From: Spirochaetia bacterium
GTDB taxonomy: Bacteria; Spirochaetota; Leptospirae; Leptospirales; Leptonemataceae
Assembly (NCBI GenBank): GCA_016195395.1
Contig: JACPZR010000143.1
Coordinates: 1 to 13,169 of the forward strand
Length of the DNA: 13,169 nucleotides
Direction of reading: 5' to 3'
Each line of letters begins with the position of its first letter. Position 1 is the first letter of the stretch. Of the stretch, positions 6,462 through 13,169 are shown piece after piece. The notes under the pieces are model-generated. The model ran no database searches and was not told where the DNA came from. It saw only the letters and a list, made by a program, of their open reading frames with translations. The translations under genes and the position numbers were made by a program.

Positions 6462-8291
6462 ATGTGTGGGATCGTCGCTTACATTGGCCCCAAATCGGTG
6501 GATTCGGTGCTCCTCGTCGGTTTGACCCGCTTGGAATACCGCGGATATGACTCCGCAGGCATCGCTGTAGTGGACAAGGGCGAGCTTGAAATCCGTAAAG
6601 AGCGCGGAAAGATCAAAGACCTGGAAGAACTCCTGCACGACCGGCCCGTGGAAGGAAGCGTCGGAATCGGCCACACCCGCTGGGCCACTCACGGGGAACC
6701 CAATCGCGTTAACGCTCACCCCCATGTGGATGGGAGCGGAAAGGTGGCTGTAGTCCACAACGGAATCATAGAAAATCACCATGCCCTGCGCCACGAACTC
6801 CTGAAAACCGGCCACGTCTTCCATTCACAGACGGACACAGAAGTCATCCCGCACATGATGGAAGAGCAGATGAAGCGCGGGAAGAAGGCGCCGGAGGCAC
6901 TCCAAGCTGTTGTGGCCTCGCTCGAAGGCAAGTACGCATTCGTGATGCTCATCGAAAACGAACCGGACCGCGTCTATTTTGCCCGGAACGGATCCCCGCT
7001 GGTATTTGGAATGGGCAAGAACGAAACCTTCCTGGCAAGCGATGTCAGTGCCATTATCCCGGCAGCCAAAGAGCAGATCATCATTGAGAACGAACAGTGG
7101 GGCTGGATCACGGCTAAGGGGCTCCAGCTGCATAACGGAACGGGCGCCCCCATTCCTTTTCAACTCAAGAAGATCGACATGGACGTTGCCCAGCTCGACA
7201 AGGGCGGGTATGACCACTTCATGCTCAAGGAAATCTACGAGCAGCCGGACGTTATCCGTCGTATCCTCTCCAACCGCATCCAGGACGGACGGATCAATTT
7301 CCCTGAAACAAATCTGCCCATGGACTATCAGGGACGCGTCAGCCGCATTCTCATCACCTCAGCCGGCACATCGTGGCATGCGGGCCTTGTAGGCCGCTTG
7401 TTCCTGGAACGTTATACAAAGATCGCAACCGAGGTGGACATCTCGTCCGAGTTCCGCTACCGCAACCCGATCGCCGAAGGCGACACTATGGTCATGGCTA
7501 TCTCCCAGAGCGGAGAGACGGCGGATACTCTGGCCGGCGTCCACGAAGCCAAGGCTAAGTTCTGCCGCGTGCTGTCTTTCGTGAACAACAAGAATTCAAC
7601 CATAGCCCGTGAATCAGACGCGTTCATTGACCTGATGGCCGGGCCGGAGATCGGCGTCGCCTCAACCAAGGCGTACACCGCTCAAGTCGTAACGTTACTG
7701 TTGTATTCGCTGTACCTGGCCGGCATCAAATGGCTGATTCCAGACGATGAGAGAGAGAAGATGTACGAGGAAATCCGGCGCCTTCCTGAACTCATGGAAC
7801 GGGTTCTCGCCAAAGCGGATATCATCAAAGGCTGGGCCAAAGACTTCGCCGAAAAGCGCGACTTTGTCTTTCTGGGACGCTCCTTTCACCACCCCACCGC
7901 TTTGGAAGGCGCTCTCAAGCTCAAAGAGATCAGCTATATCCACGCATCGGGTTATGCCGGCGGCGAATTCAAACACGGCCCCATTGCGCTGATTACGGAA
8001 CACGTCCCGGTCGTCTGCATTGCCACCCAGTGCGAGATTTACGAAAAGATGGTTTCCAATATCGAAGAGGTCAAGGCCCGCAAAGGACAAATCCTTGCGA
8101 TCTGCACCGAGGGTGACGAAAAAGTGCCCGCCATGAGCGACTACAGTTTCGCCATCCCTGAATGCCCTGACTACCTGGCGCCGATTCTCGCCGTATTGCC
8201 GCTCCAACTCCTGGCCTATTATACGGCCCTTGAGCGCGGCTGCGAACCGGACCAACCCCGGAACCTTGCAAAATCCGTCACAGTGGAATAG
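6462..8291 (+). CDS. glmS: Glutamine--fructose-6-phosphate aminotransferase (isomerizing)
   Basis: 609 residues, the normal length for GlmS. The start is set by MCGIVAYIG: Cys2 becomes the N-terminal nucleophile of the glutaminase after Met removal. Further glutaminase motifs are RGYDSAG (27-33), HTRWATHG (71-78) and HNGIIEN (99-105). Two SIS sugar-isomerase domains follow from about residue 290: SQSGETADT in the first and GRSFHHPTALEGALKLKEISY in the second. The protein ends with the conserved NLAKSVTVE, which contributes to the active site. It makes glucosamine-6-phosphate from fructose-6-phosphate and glutamine in the cytosol, the committed step of UDP-GlcNAc synthesis. It is the first gene of the plus-strand run, and the next gene starts 2 bp after its stop. 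No glmS ribozyme could be recognised in its 5' leader. Confidence 0.97.
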   Translation: MCGIVAYIGPKSVDSVLLVGLTRLEYRGYDSAGIAVVDKGELEIRKERGKIKDLEELLHDRPVEGSVGIGHTRWATHGEPNRVNAHPHVDGSGKVAVVHNGIIENHHALRHELLKTGHVFHSQTDTEVIPHMMEEQMKRGKKAPEALQAVVASLEGKYAFVMLIENEPDRVYFARNGSPLVFGMGKNETFLASDVSAIIPAAKEQIIIENEQWGWITAKGLQLHNGTGAPIPFQLKKIDMDVAQLDKGGYDHFMLKEIYEQPDVIRRILSNRIQDGRINFPETNLPMDYQGRVSRILITSAGTSWHAGLVGRLFLERYTKIATEVDISSEFRYRNPIAEGDTMVMAISQSGETADTLAGVHEAKAKFCRVLSFVNNKNSTIARESDAFIDLMAGPEIGVASTKAYTAQVVTLLLYSLYLAGIKWLIPDDEREKMYEEIRRLPELMERVLAKADIIKGWAKDFAEKRDFVFLGRSFHHPTALEGALKLKEISYIHASGYAGGEFKHGPIALITEHVPVVCIATQCEIYEKMVSNIEEVKARKGQILAICTEGDEKVPAMSDYSFAIPECPDYLAPILAVLPLQLLAYYTALERGCEPDQPRNLAKSVTVE

Positions 8292-8293
8292 TC

Positions 8294-9361
8294 GTGTCTA
8301 ACGTTATCCGTCTCATTGAAACGGAGGCGGCGCACGCGCGTCCGCTGCTGCGCCTCCGCTCAAGCTTCTCCCTGCGCGATGGTATCTATACACGCCTGGA
8401 ACGCCTCCGTCTAAAGCATCCAGATGCGCAGTTTCTCTACACACATTCTGATCCCGAGCAGGAACGATGGATTGCGGAAGATGAGAACATGATTTCCGCG
8501 CGGGCTTATGCAACGGGCGCGGCAAGTTCCGATTCGCCGGATCACGAATCAGTTCATGCGCCGGACCCCCTCACCATGCTCGATGATGTGGGGACGCGCC
8601 TTGCGTCGGATATGAGTTCCCTGCGGCTTGCTGACTGGGGCGGTGTGAGGCCGGAGTTTCATTGTGTGGGCCCGGCAAAAGATCTGTTGATCCATCCCAG
8701 TGCAGTCATTCTTCCCGGCGTAGTGATGGATACGCGCGAGGGGCCGGTCGTGATAGACGCGGGCGCGCAAATCTCGTCGTTCTCGTATTTGCAGGGACCG
8801 CTCTACATAGGCCGGGAGTGCCGCATCGATGACGCGAGGATCACCGGCGGCTCCATCATTGGGCAGGGCTCTCGCATTGGGGGCGAAGTAGAAAACTCCA
8901 TCATCCAAGACTTCACCAATAAACACCACGAAGGGTTTGTGGGCCACACGATCGCCGGCAGCTGGGTGAACTTGGGCGCTCTCACTACGACGTCGGACCT
9001 AAAAAACAATTACGGGGAAATCCGACTCAAGGCGCCCGCGCAATTTCTCCCGAATCTGAAAACGCCACAGGTTGAAACGACACAAACAGGCCGCATCAAA
9101 CTGGGATCCATGATTGCTGACTGCGTGAAAACCGCCATCGGCACCATGATCACTACCGGGTCTGTCCTCGACACCGGCGCGAACGTCTTTGGCGGAGCGC
9201 CGTCGGTCTATGTGCCGCCGCTTGCATGGGGCGTGACGGGCGGCCTCTACGAGCCGGAACGCTTCGTGGCGGACTCCGTAAAGATTTTTGGGCGGCGCGG
9301 ACGCAGACCGTCGGCAAATTTTCAGGCGCTGATTTTTCGTCTTGCCGCAAGCCGCACATAA
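8294..9361 (+). CDS. GlmU-like protein with left-handed beta-helix acyltransferase domain
   Basis: 355 residues from a GTG 2 bp after glmS. The C-terminal part (about 128-310) is a left-handed beta-helix of hexapeptide repeats with GPVVIDAGAQI, GGSIIGQGSRIGGEVENSII (185-204), GHTIAGSWVNLGAL (217-230), DLKNNYGEIRL (235-245) and GSMIADCVKTAIGTM (271-285). These match the bifunctional GlmU-like family (UDP-GlcNAc diphosphorylase/glucosamine-1-phosphate acetyltransferase) of Bacteroidetes and some other bacteria. The N-terminal part keeps RPLLRLRSSFSLRDGIYTRL (16-35), which resembles the start of that family. I cannot see a normal LxxGxGTRM nucleotidyltransferase loop, and the N-terminal domain looks short. 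In the acetyltransferase motif relatives usually have GDHxKT, whereas here it is ADCVKT (275-280). Its place next to glmS and glmM supports a role in UDP-GlcNAc synthesis. Whether both activities survive is unknown. Confidence 0.8.
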   Translation: MSNVIRLIETEAAHARPLLRLRSSFSLRDGIYTRLERLRLKHPDAQFLYTHSDPEQERWIAEDENMISARAYATGAASSDSPDHESVHAPDPLTMLDDVGTRLASDMSSLRLADWGGVRPEFHCVGPAKDLLIHPSAVILPGVVMDTREGPVVIDAGAQISSFSYLQGPLYIGRECRIDDARITGGSIIGQGSRIGGEVENSIIQDFTNKHHEGFVGHTIAGSWVNLGALTTTSDLKNNYGEIRLKAPAQFLPNLKTPQVETTQTGRIKLGSMIADCVKTAIGTMITTGSVLDTGANVFGGAPSVYVPPLAWGVTGGLYEPERFVADSVKIFGRRGRRPSANFQALIFRLAASRT

Positions 9362-9381
9362 GAATACTTTCGCAGAACGCC

Positions 9382-9654
9382 ATGACCAAGAAATCCCGTG
9401 TAAGCTTTGAGGAAGCCTTGGAGGAGCTGGAGACCATTACCCGCTCCTTGGAAGGTGGAAATCTCACCTTGGAGGAGTCCATCCAAGCCTACGAGAAAGG
9501 CATGGAACTCCGCAAGACCTGCATGGAAATGCTCTCTGTGGCGGAGAAGCGGCTCGAGTATCTGGAAACCAAAGGCGCCGGGACGGTGGAGCGGAAGCCC
9601 ATTGAAGAAGAGGGCGAGGACGAGCGCGAATCCCGCTTGTTTGAAGACGAATAG
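9382..9654 (+). CDS. xseB: Exodeoxyribonuclease VII small subunit
   Basis: 90 residues from the ATG at 9382. An open frame reaching back to 9226 lies inside the previous gene and is rejected. The core matches XseB: FEEALEELETITRSLEGGNL (9-28), LEESIQAYEKGMEL (30-43), and CMEMLSVAEKRLEYL (47-61), which together form the expected two-helix coiled hairpin. The last 25 residues are a strongly acidic tail, slightly longer than usual for this 70-80 residue family. It would bind the large subunit XseA to form the single-strand-specific exonuclease VII. xseA, often adjacent, is not in this window. The gene starts 20 bp after the GlmU-like gene in the same run, so it is probably co-transcribed. Confidence 0.92.
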   Translation: MTKKSRVSFEEALEELETITRSLEGGNLTLEESIQAYEKGMELRKTCMEMLSVAEKRLEYLETKGAGTVERKPIEEEGEDERESRLFEDE

Positions 9655-9708
9655 CCGTCGCCCTGGCTGTCATATTTTGACATACAAGCTCCGCCCGGAA
9701 AGCAGCAC

Positions 9709-10956
9709 ATGCAGAAGGACTACGCACACACTCAGGCCGGGAACACGCCGCCGCCCTTGGTAGGTGATACCCTGACTCTGCGGCCGCACAAGTGGGTTCA
9801 AAACGGTTACACTCTGTGCCACACAGAGGAAAATCTCCCCGTGTTTCTTCATGGCGCGCTCCCCGGCGAAACGGTTCGTGCGCGGATCGTAAAGACGACC
9901 CAGTCGCACGCGTTCGCTTTGACCCTCCAGATTGAGCAGGCCAGCGTTAATCGGACACCTTCCGACTGCCCCGCATTTCCGGAATGTGGCGGGTGTTCAT
10001 TCCGACACATGACCTATGACGAAGAAGTTCAGCTGAAACTCCGCCTATTGCGTGAACTAAAACATGTGTCCCTCTGCGCAGGTGAAAAGGGCCCGGAGAT
10101 CTACTCCGCAGAGCCTGATCATTACAGAAATCACGTGCAGATCCAGGCAGAGGCAGGCCGCCTTGGATTCTTTTCACTCCAGTCGAACCGGCTGGTGCCG
10201 CTTCCGGAGTCGGGCTGTCACCAGCTCACCGAGAAACTCAACAAAGCGGTGGTCCACTTTGAGGCGCCGTTCAAAGGAGGCGAGACCCGCGATGTGGGAA
10301 AACTTCGCTTTCGCGAGACATTTGAAAACGTGTACCTCCCGGACCAGATCGCGAACGGAATCACGGTGCGCGAACAGGTGGAGCGTCATGCAGGCGCACG
10401 AAGCGGGTCGGATCACTTTCAATGGGAGTTCCCCGCCGACGGTTTTTTTCAGGTAAACCGCTTCCTTGTTTCCAGCTGGCTGGACAGGATTGAGCGGTGG
10501 CTCCCGTCGGAGAAAATGGACACGGTTGAGCTCTTTTGCGGGAGCGGGATCATCGGCGGCTACTGTCGCAATCATCTTGGTCACTACACAGGCTACGAGT
10601 CGTCTCCGCGCTCGTTGAATGCCGCCAGATTGAACTTCCGTGCCAGGGCCATGCAGGGATCGTTCCACCGGAGCGACATATACCACGACATTCCCGCGTT
10701 AGAGAACTGCCGCCTGCTCCTTGTGAACCCGCCGCGCACGGGAATGAAAGACGAGCTTGTGCGGGCGGTGTGCGGTTCCGGCATCGAAACGATCATCTAC
10801 TCCTCCTGCAACCCCCACACGTTGAACCGCGACCTTGCAGGATTGTTGCGCTCTGAGTTTGTGCCTGCGGGTATGGCTGTATTTGATTTCTTCCCGCGGA
10901 CTCCGCACGTCGAGGTCGTAGTCAAGTTGGAGCGTACTGGATTTGACCAGAAATAG
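9709..10956 (+). CDS. TrmA/RumA-family RNA m5U methyltransferase with Fe-S cluster
   Basis: 415 residues. The ATG at 9709 has GGAAAG 6 bases upstream. Residues 15-80 look like a TRAM RNA-binding domain. An Fe-S cluster is expected from C87, C93, C96 and C170 (CPAFPECGGC and SGCH). FFQVN is at 246-250. The SAM-binding loop is ELFCGSGIIGGYC (274-286), NPPRTGM is at 340-346, and the catalytic nucleophile is Cys367 in SSCNPHTLNRDL. Glu402 in PHVEVVVKLER is the likely base. The set matches RlmD/RumA and related enzymes that methylate uracil C5 in 23S rRNA. Which uridine is modified (RlmC-, RlmD- or TrmA-type) cannot be decided here. It acts in the cytosol. It follows xseB after 54 bp and its end may overlap the first lipoprotein gene by 14 bp. 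Confidence 0.93.
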   Translation: MQKDYAHTQAGNTPPPLVGDTLTLRPHKWVQNGYTLCHTEENLPVFLHGALPGETVRARIVKTTQSHAFALTLQIEQASVNRTPSDCPAFPECGGCSFRHMTYDEEVQLKLRLLRELKHVSLCAGEKGPEIYSAEPDHYRNHVQIQAEAGRLGFFSLQSNRLVPLPESGCHQLTEKLNKAVVHFEAPFKGGETRDVGKLRFRETFENVYLPDQIANGITVREQVERHAGARSGSDHFQWEFPADGFFQVNRFLVSSWLDRIERWLPSEKMDTVELFCGSGIIGGYCRNHLGHYTGYESSPRSLNAARLNFRARAMQGSFHRSDIYHDIPALENCRLLLVNPPRTGMKDELVRAVCGSGIETIIYSSCNPHTLNRDLAGLLRSEFVPAGMAVFDFFPRTPHVEVVVKLERTGFDQK

Positions 10957-11512
10957 AAGAGTCCACGGACAGGGTGATCACCTTTCGAAGGCGCGGGTGT
11001 TACACTTGCTTCTGCCTTTGACGTTAGTCGGTCTGGGGATGCTGCCGGCCTGTCGCCCCTCACAGGTGGTGTACGCGGACCGTGTTCAGTACAACTACAA
11101 GGATGAAGGCTTCCTCTCCCCGGATGTCCTGCAGACCATCGCCAAAGCAAATACGGGACCATCCCTTACGCTGGAGCAGGGCAGACAGGAATGCATCCGC
11201 GAAGCAGAGTCCAAAGCCAAAAGGCGCGCCCTCCGTGTCATTCTTCATACACGCTTCATGATCAAAGCCCGCAAGAGCGGTCCTTCTTTGACAGGCTCGC
11301 GATTTGAGGACGACTACCCGTTTTCCTTTACGGAGCGCGACTTTATCAGAGGAGAATTGGACTTTGAAGCGCTGCTTGGCACAGGATACATTGCTTTACA
11401 GGACGCGCGCGAGTCAGAAACGTGTACCGTGGTGTATCGCATCGAGGGCACGGATATTCCGGCGCTGGTCCGTATGCAGCGCGTGACTTTTCGCCCGGAA
11501 GGATTGAAATGA
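10943..11512 (+). CDS. Putative lipoprotein, first of a related pair
   Basis: 189 residues if it starts at the TTG at 10943, which overlaps the methyltransferase end by 14 bp and has GGAG 9 bases before it. A GTG at 10997 with AAGG upstream is an alternative that would leave almost no charged N-terminus. The signal peptide is hydrophobic (residues 19-36), ending LGMLPAC with Cys37 as the likely lipidated residue. Lipobox Leu-Pro-Ala-Cys is loose, as seen in spirochaetes. The mature part has an Ala/Arg/Lys-rich helix (ESKAKRRALRVILHTRFM, 89-106), then a charged stretch and a C-terminal strand (CTVVYRIEG, 161-169). It shares this layout with the next gene. The pattern resembles the LPP20/FlgT-like lipoprotein fold, but I cannot confirm the family. 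Function unknown. It probably sits in a membrane facing the periplasm. Confidence 0.7.
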   Translation: MTRNRRVHGQGDHLSKARVLHLLLPLTLVGLGMLPACRPSQVVYADRVQYNYKDEGFLSPDVLQTIAKANTGPSLTLEQGRQECIREAESKAKRRALRVILHTRFMIKARKSGPSLTGSRFEDDYPFSFTERDFIRGELDFEALLGTGYIALQDARESETCTVVYRIEGTDIPALVRMQRVTFRPEGLK

Positions 11513-11913
11513 ATAGAACGGCCGTTGTCACAGCCGCCCTCGTGCTGTGCCTTCTACCTATGTGCCGGTCCGGTCAGAACGACGGACGGCGTAATGACAT
11601 CCCGTTGGAGATGAAGAAGAACGGGATGGTTTCGAGTTCCACGTATCAGGTGTTTGTGACCGTCGTCGCGAACTCGGAACAGGAAGCGCTGAAACTTGCG
11701 GACTCCACGGCCCGTCAGAAGGCATTCAACCTGATGGTTCAGGAGCCATTCATGCCCCGGCAGATTTCAGACTTTGGACAGAAAGAAGTCCGCAAGCTGA
11801 TAGAAACCAATGGCAAAATGGTCAAGTTCGTAAAAGACAATGAAACCTCGTGGAGCGCCGTCCTCCACATCACCAAAGAAGGCCTCCGCGGCCACCTGCA
11901 GAATATTCGATGA
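11509..11913 (+). CDS. Putative small lipoprotein, second of a related pair
   Basis: 134 residues from the ATG at 11509, which overlaps the previous stop as ATGA and has GGAAGGA 5 bases before it. The signal peptide covers residues 1-18. Cys19 in LLPMC is the likely lipidated residue, and Cys14 is an alternative. The lipobox is unusual, with Met just before the Cys. After a short linker comes a strand (TYQVFVTVVA, 45-54), an Ala-rich helix (EQEALKLADSTARQKAFNLM, 57-76) ending in PFM, then a helix and a final strand (WSAVLHITKEG, 115-125). The Ala-rich helix ending with FM and the C-terminal strand parallel the previous gene, so the two are probably diverged duplicates. Its stop overlaps the gltX start as ATGA. 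Function unknown. Confidence 0.75.
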   Translation: MNRTAVVTAALVLCLLPMCRSGQNDGRRNDIPLEMKKNGMVSSSTYQVFVTVVANSEQEALKLADSTARQKAFNLMVQEPFMPRQISDFGQKEVRKLIETNGKMVKFVKDNETSWSAVLHITKEGLRGHLQNIR

Positions 11914-13169
11914 AACAACAAGTACGCACCCGCTTTGCTCCCTCCCCCACAGGATACCTTCACGTTGGTGGGGCAAGAACCGCTCTGTTCAACTACCTCT
12001 ACGCCCGCGCCCAAGGCGGCACGTTCATCATCAGAGTAGAGGACACGGACCAAGAACGCTCCACACCTGAGTCGGAAAAACTCATTCTGGAATCTCTGGA
12101 TTGGTTGGGAATACATGCCGAAGAAGGCCCCGAGCAGGGCGGCCCCGTGGGACCATACCGACAGTCCGAGAGGCTTGAGATCTATCAACGTTATACAGAC
12201 ACCCTGATCCGCGAAAAAATGGCATATCCCTGTTTCTGCACGGACCAGGAATTGGAAGCCAAACAGGGCGCTGCAAAGTTCAAGGGCGTGCCGCATATCT
12301 ATGACGGAAAATGCCGGGGCTTGTCAGAAAAAGAAGTCAACGAAAAGAAGAAAGCTGGTCAGAAGTTCGCCATCCGATTCCGCGTAAATCCTGGAGAGGT
12401 GGTGGTAGATGACATGGTGCAGGGACGCGTCAAGTTTGACGCACGCTTGATTGGGGACTTCATCATCGTAAAGTCGGACGGCTTTCCTTCCTACAACTAC
12501 GCTGTTGTTGTAGATGATTATGAAATGAAGATCTCTCACGTTATCCGCGGCGTGGGTCATCTCTCCAATACTCCGCGCCAGATCCTGATTCATCAGGCTC
12601 TCAAACTCCCAACGCCGGCCTATGCGCACCTGTCCGAGATCGTCGGCATGGACCGCAAGAAGCTTTCCAAGCGCAAAGGCGCCACATCGGTCCTGTTTTT
12701 CCGGGATCTGGGATATCTCTCGGAAGCCTTTACCAACTACATGGCCCTGCTGGGCTGGTATCCGGAAGACGCGGCTGAATTCATGCCGGACGGCGGTCTG
12801 GAAAAGAAGTTCGACCTGGCCCGTTGCTCCAAGAGTCCCGCCATGTTCGACTTTTTCCTCACTGACAAATCCCAGGAAGCGGCGGAGGAATCGGAGTCGT
12901 TCAACCCAGCGGCTTTTTCACCGGAAGAGCTGAAGAAGTTCGTAAACAACAAGTCCAAACTAAACTGGCTCAACAATAAGTATATCCGACACCTGCCCAT
13001 TGAGCGGGCCTGGGAAGAAGCGGTTCCGTTTCTCCAGAAGAACCCACTGATTGGGGCGGAGATCAAAAAGGACGCCGAACGCACAAAGCACGTGTTCAAC
13101 ACACTGCGCGTGTACCTCGATACCCTCCGTGACGCCATCCCATACATGCTTGAACTCCTCAAGACCACC
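11910..13169 (+). CDS. gltX: Glutamyl-tRNA synthetase (3' end missing)
   Basis: The first 420 residues are present, about four fifths or more of the usual length, and the frame is open at the window edge. It charges tRNA-Glu with glutamate in the cytosol. Motifs: PSPTGYLHVGGARTALFN (11-28), the HIGH-like signature being HVGG; RVEDTD (42-47); a Zn-binding set CFC (108-110), Tyr131 and Cys135; SNTPRQI (219-225); and the KMSKS-like loop KLSKR (251-255). Between the conserved SPAMFD (309-314) and KLNWLNNKYIR (350-360) there is an extra segment of roughly 35 residues rich in Glu, Ser and Phe. The canonical RGEDH is RGVGH (213-217). The start ATG overlaps the lipoprotein stop as ATGA, with no ribosome-binding site of its own, so translation is probably coupled. 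Confidence 0.95.
   Translation, partial: MKQQVRTRFAPSPTGYLHVGGARTALFNYLYARAQGGTFIIRVEDTDQERSTPESEKLILESLDWLGIHAEEGPEQGGPVGPYRQSERLEIYQRYTDTLIREKMAYPCFCTDQELEAKQGAAKFKGVPHIYDGKCRGLSEKEVNEKKKAGQKFAIRFRVNPGEVVVDDMVQGRVKFDARLIGDFIIVKSDGFPSYNYAVVVDDYEMKISHVIRGVGHLSNTPRQILIHQALKLPTPAYAHLSEIVGMDRKKLSKRKGATSVLFFRDLGYLSEAFTNYMALLGWYPEDAAEFMPDGGLEKKFDLARCSKSPAMFDFFLTDKSQEAAEESESFNPAAFSPEELKKFVNNKSKLNWLNNKYIRHLPIERAWEEAVPFLQKNPLIGAEIKKDAERTKHVFNTLRVYLDTLRDAIPYMLELLKTT

Noticed and set aside
7695..8255. Open frame of 186 codons on the minus strand
   Set aside because: It is antisense to the second SIS domain of glmS. It is a by-product of codon usage.
9676..9709. TTGACA-like box before the RNA methyltransferase gene
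   Set aside because: It is about 30 bp from the start codon and has no -10 partner at a proper distance.

Overview
The window is a gene-dense piece of a bacterial chromosome with moderately high GC. It holds no mobile element, CRISPR array, rRNA or tRNA that I can recognise. Three things fit a deep-branching Gram-negative lineage, possibly a spirochaete of the Leptospirales: a YaaR-family protein, a non-canonical GlmU-like protein beside an archaeal/Bacteroidetes-type GlmM, and two lipoproteins with loose lipoboxes. This placement is an inference from gene content and memory, not a demonstrated fact.

Layout. Positions 1-508 (minus) hold most of a membrane-anchored GyrI-like effector-binding protein that runs off the left edge. 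It is divergent from a strictosidine-synthase/SMP-30-like beta-propeller hydrolase (560-1657, plus), and a 7-bp inverted repeat fills the 51-bp gap between them. A GMC oxidoreductase of the cholesterol-oxidase type follows (1930-3668, minus). It appears to carry a frameshift near its 3' end: the uninterrupted frame runs through a strong terminator, while the neighbouring frame gives a Lys/Ala-rich tail that stops 18 bp before that terminator. Divergent from it is a YaaR (DUF327) gene (3758-4249, plus), which overlaps glmM (4230-5627).

A GDT1/UPF0016 cation transporter (5649-6209, minus) faces glmM. Its leader holds a terminator-like hairpin with a mutually exclusive alternative pairing. From 6462 a seven-gene plus-strand run follows: glmS, a GlmU-like left-handed beta-helix protein, xseB, a 23S rRNA/tRNA m5U methyltransferase with an Fe-S cluster, two related small lipoproteins, and gltX, which is cut by the right edge. 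The last three genes are packed tightly, with two ATGA start/stop overlaps.

How the genes work together. glmS, glmM and the GlmU-like protein together could supply UDP-GlcNAc for peptidoglycan and lipopolysaccharide. The rRNA methyltransferase and gltX serve translation. The left end (effector-binding protein, beta-propeller hydrolase, GMC oxidase) looks like small-molecule or lipid metabolism, but the substrates are unknown. Most of the window is housekeeping. The observations I would follow up are the oxidase frameshift, the transporter leader, the reduced GlmU-like protein, the paired lipoproteins ahead of gltX, and the insertion in GltX.
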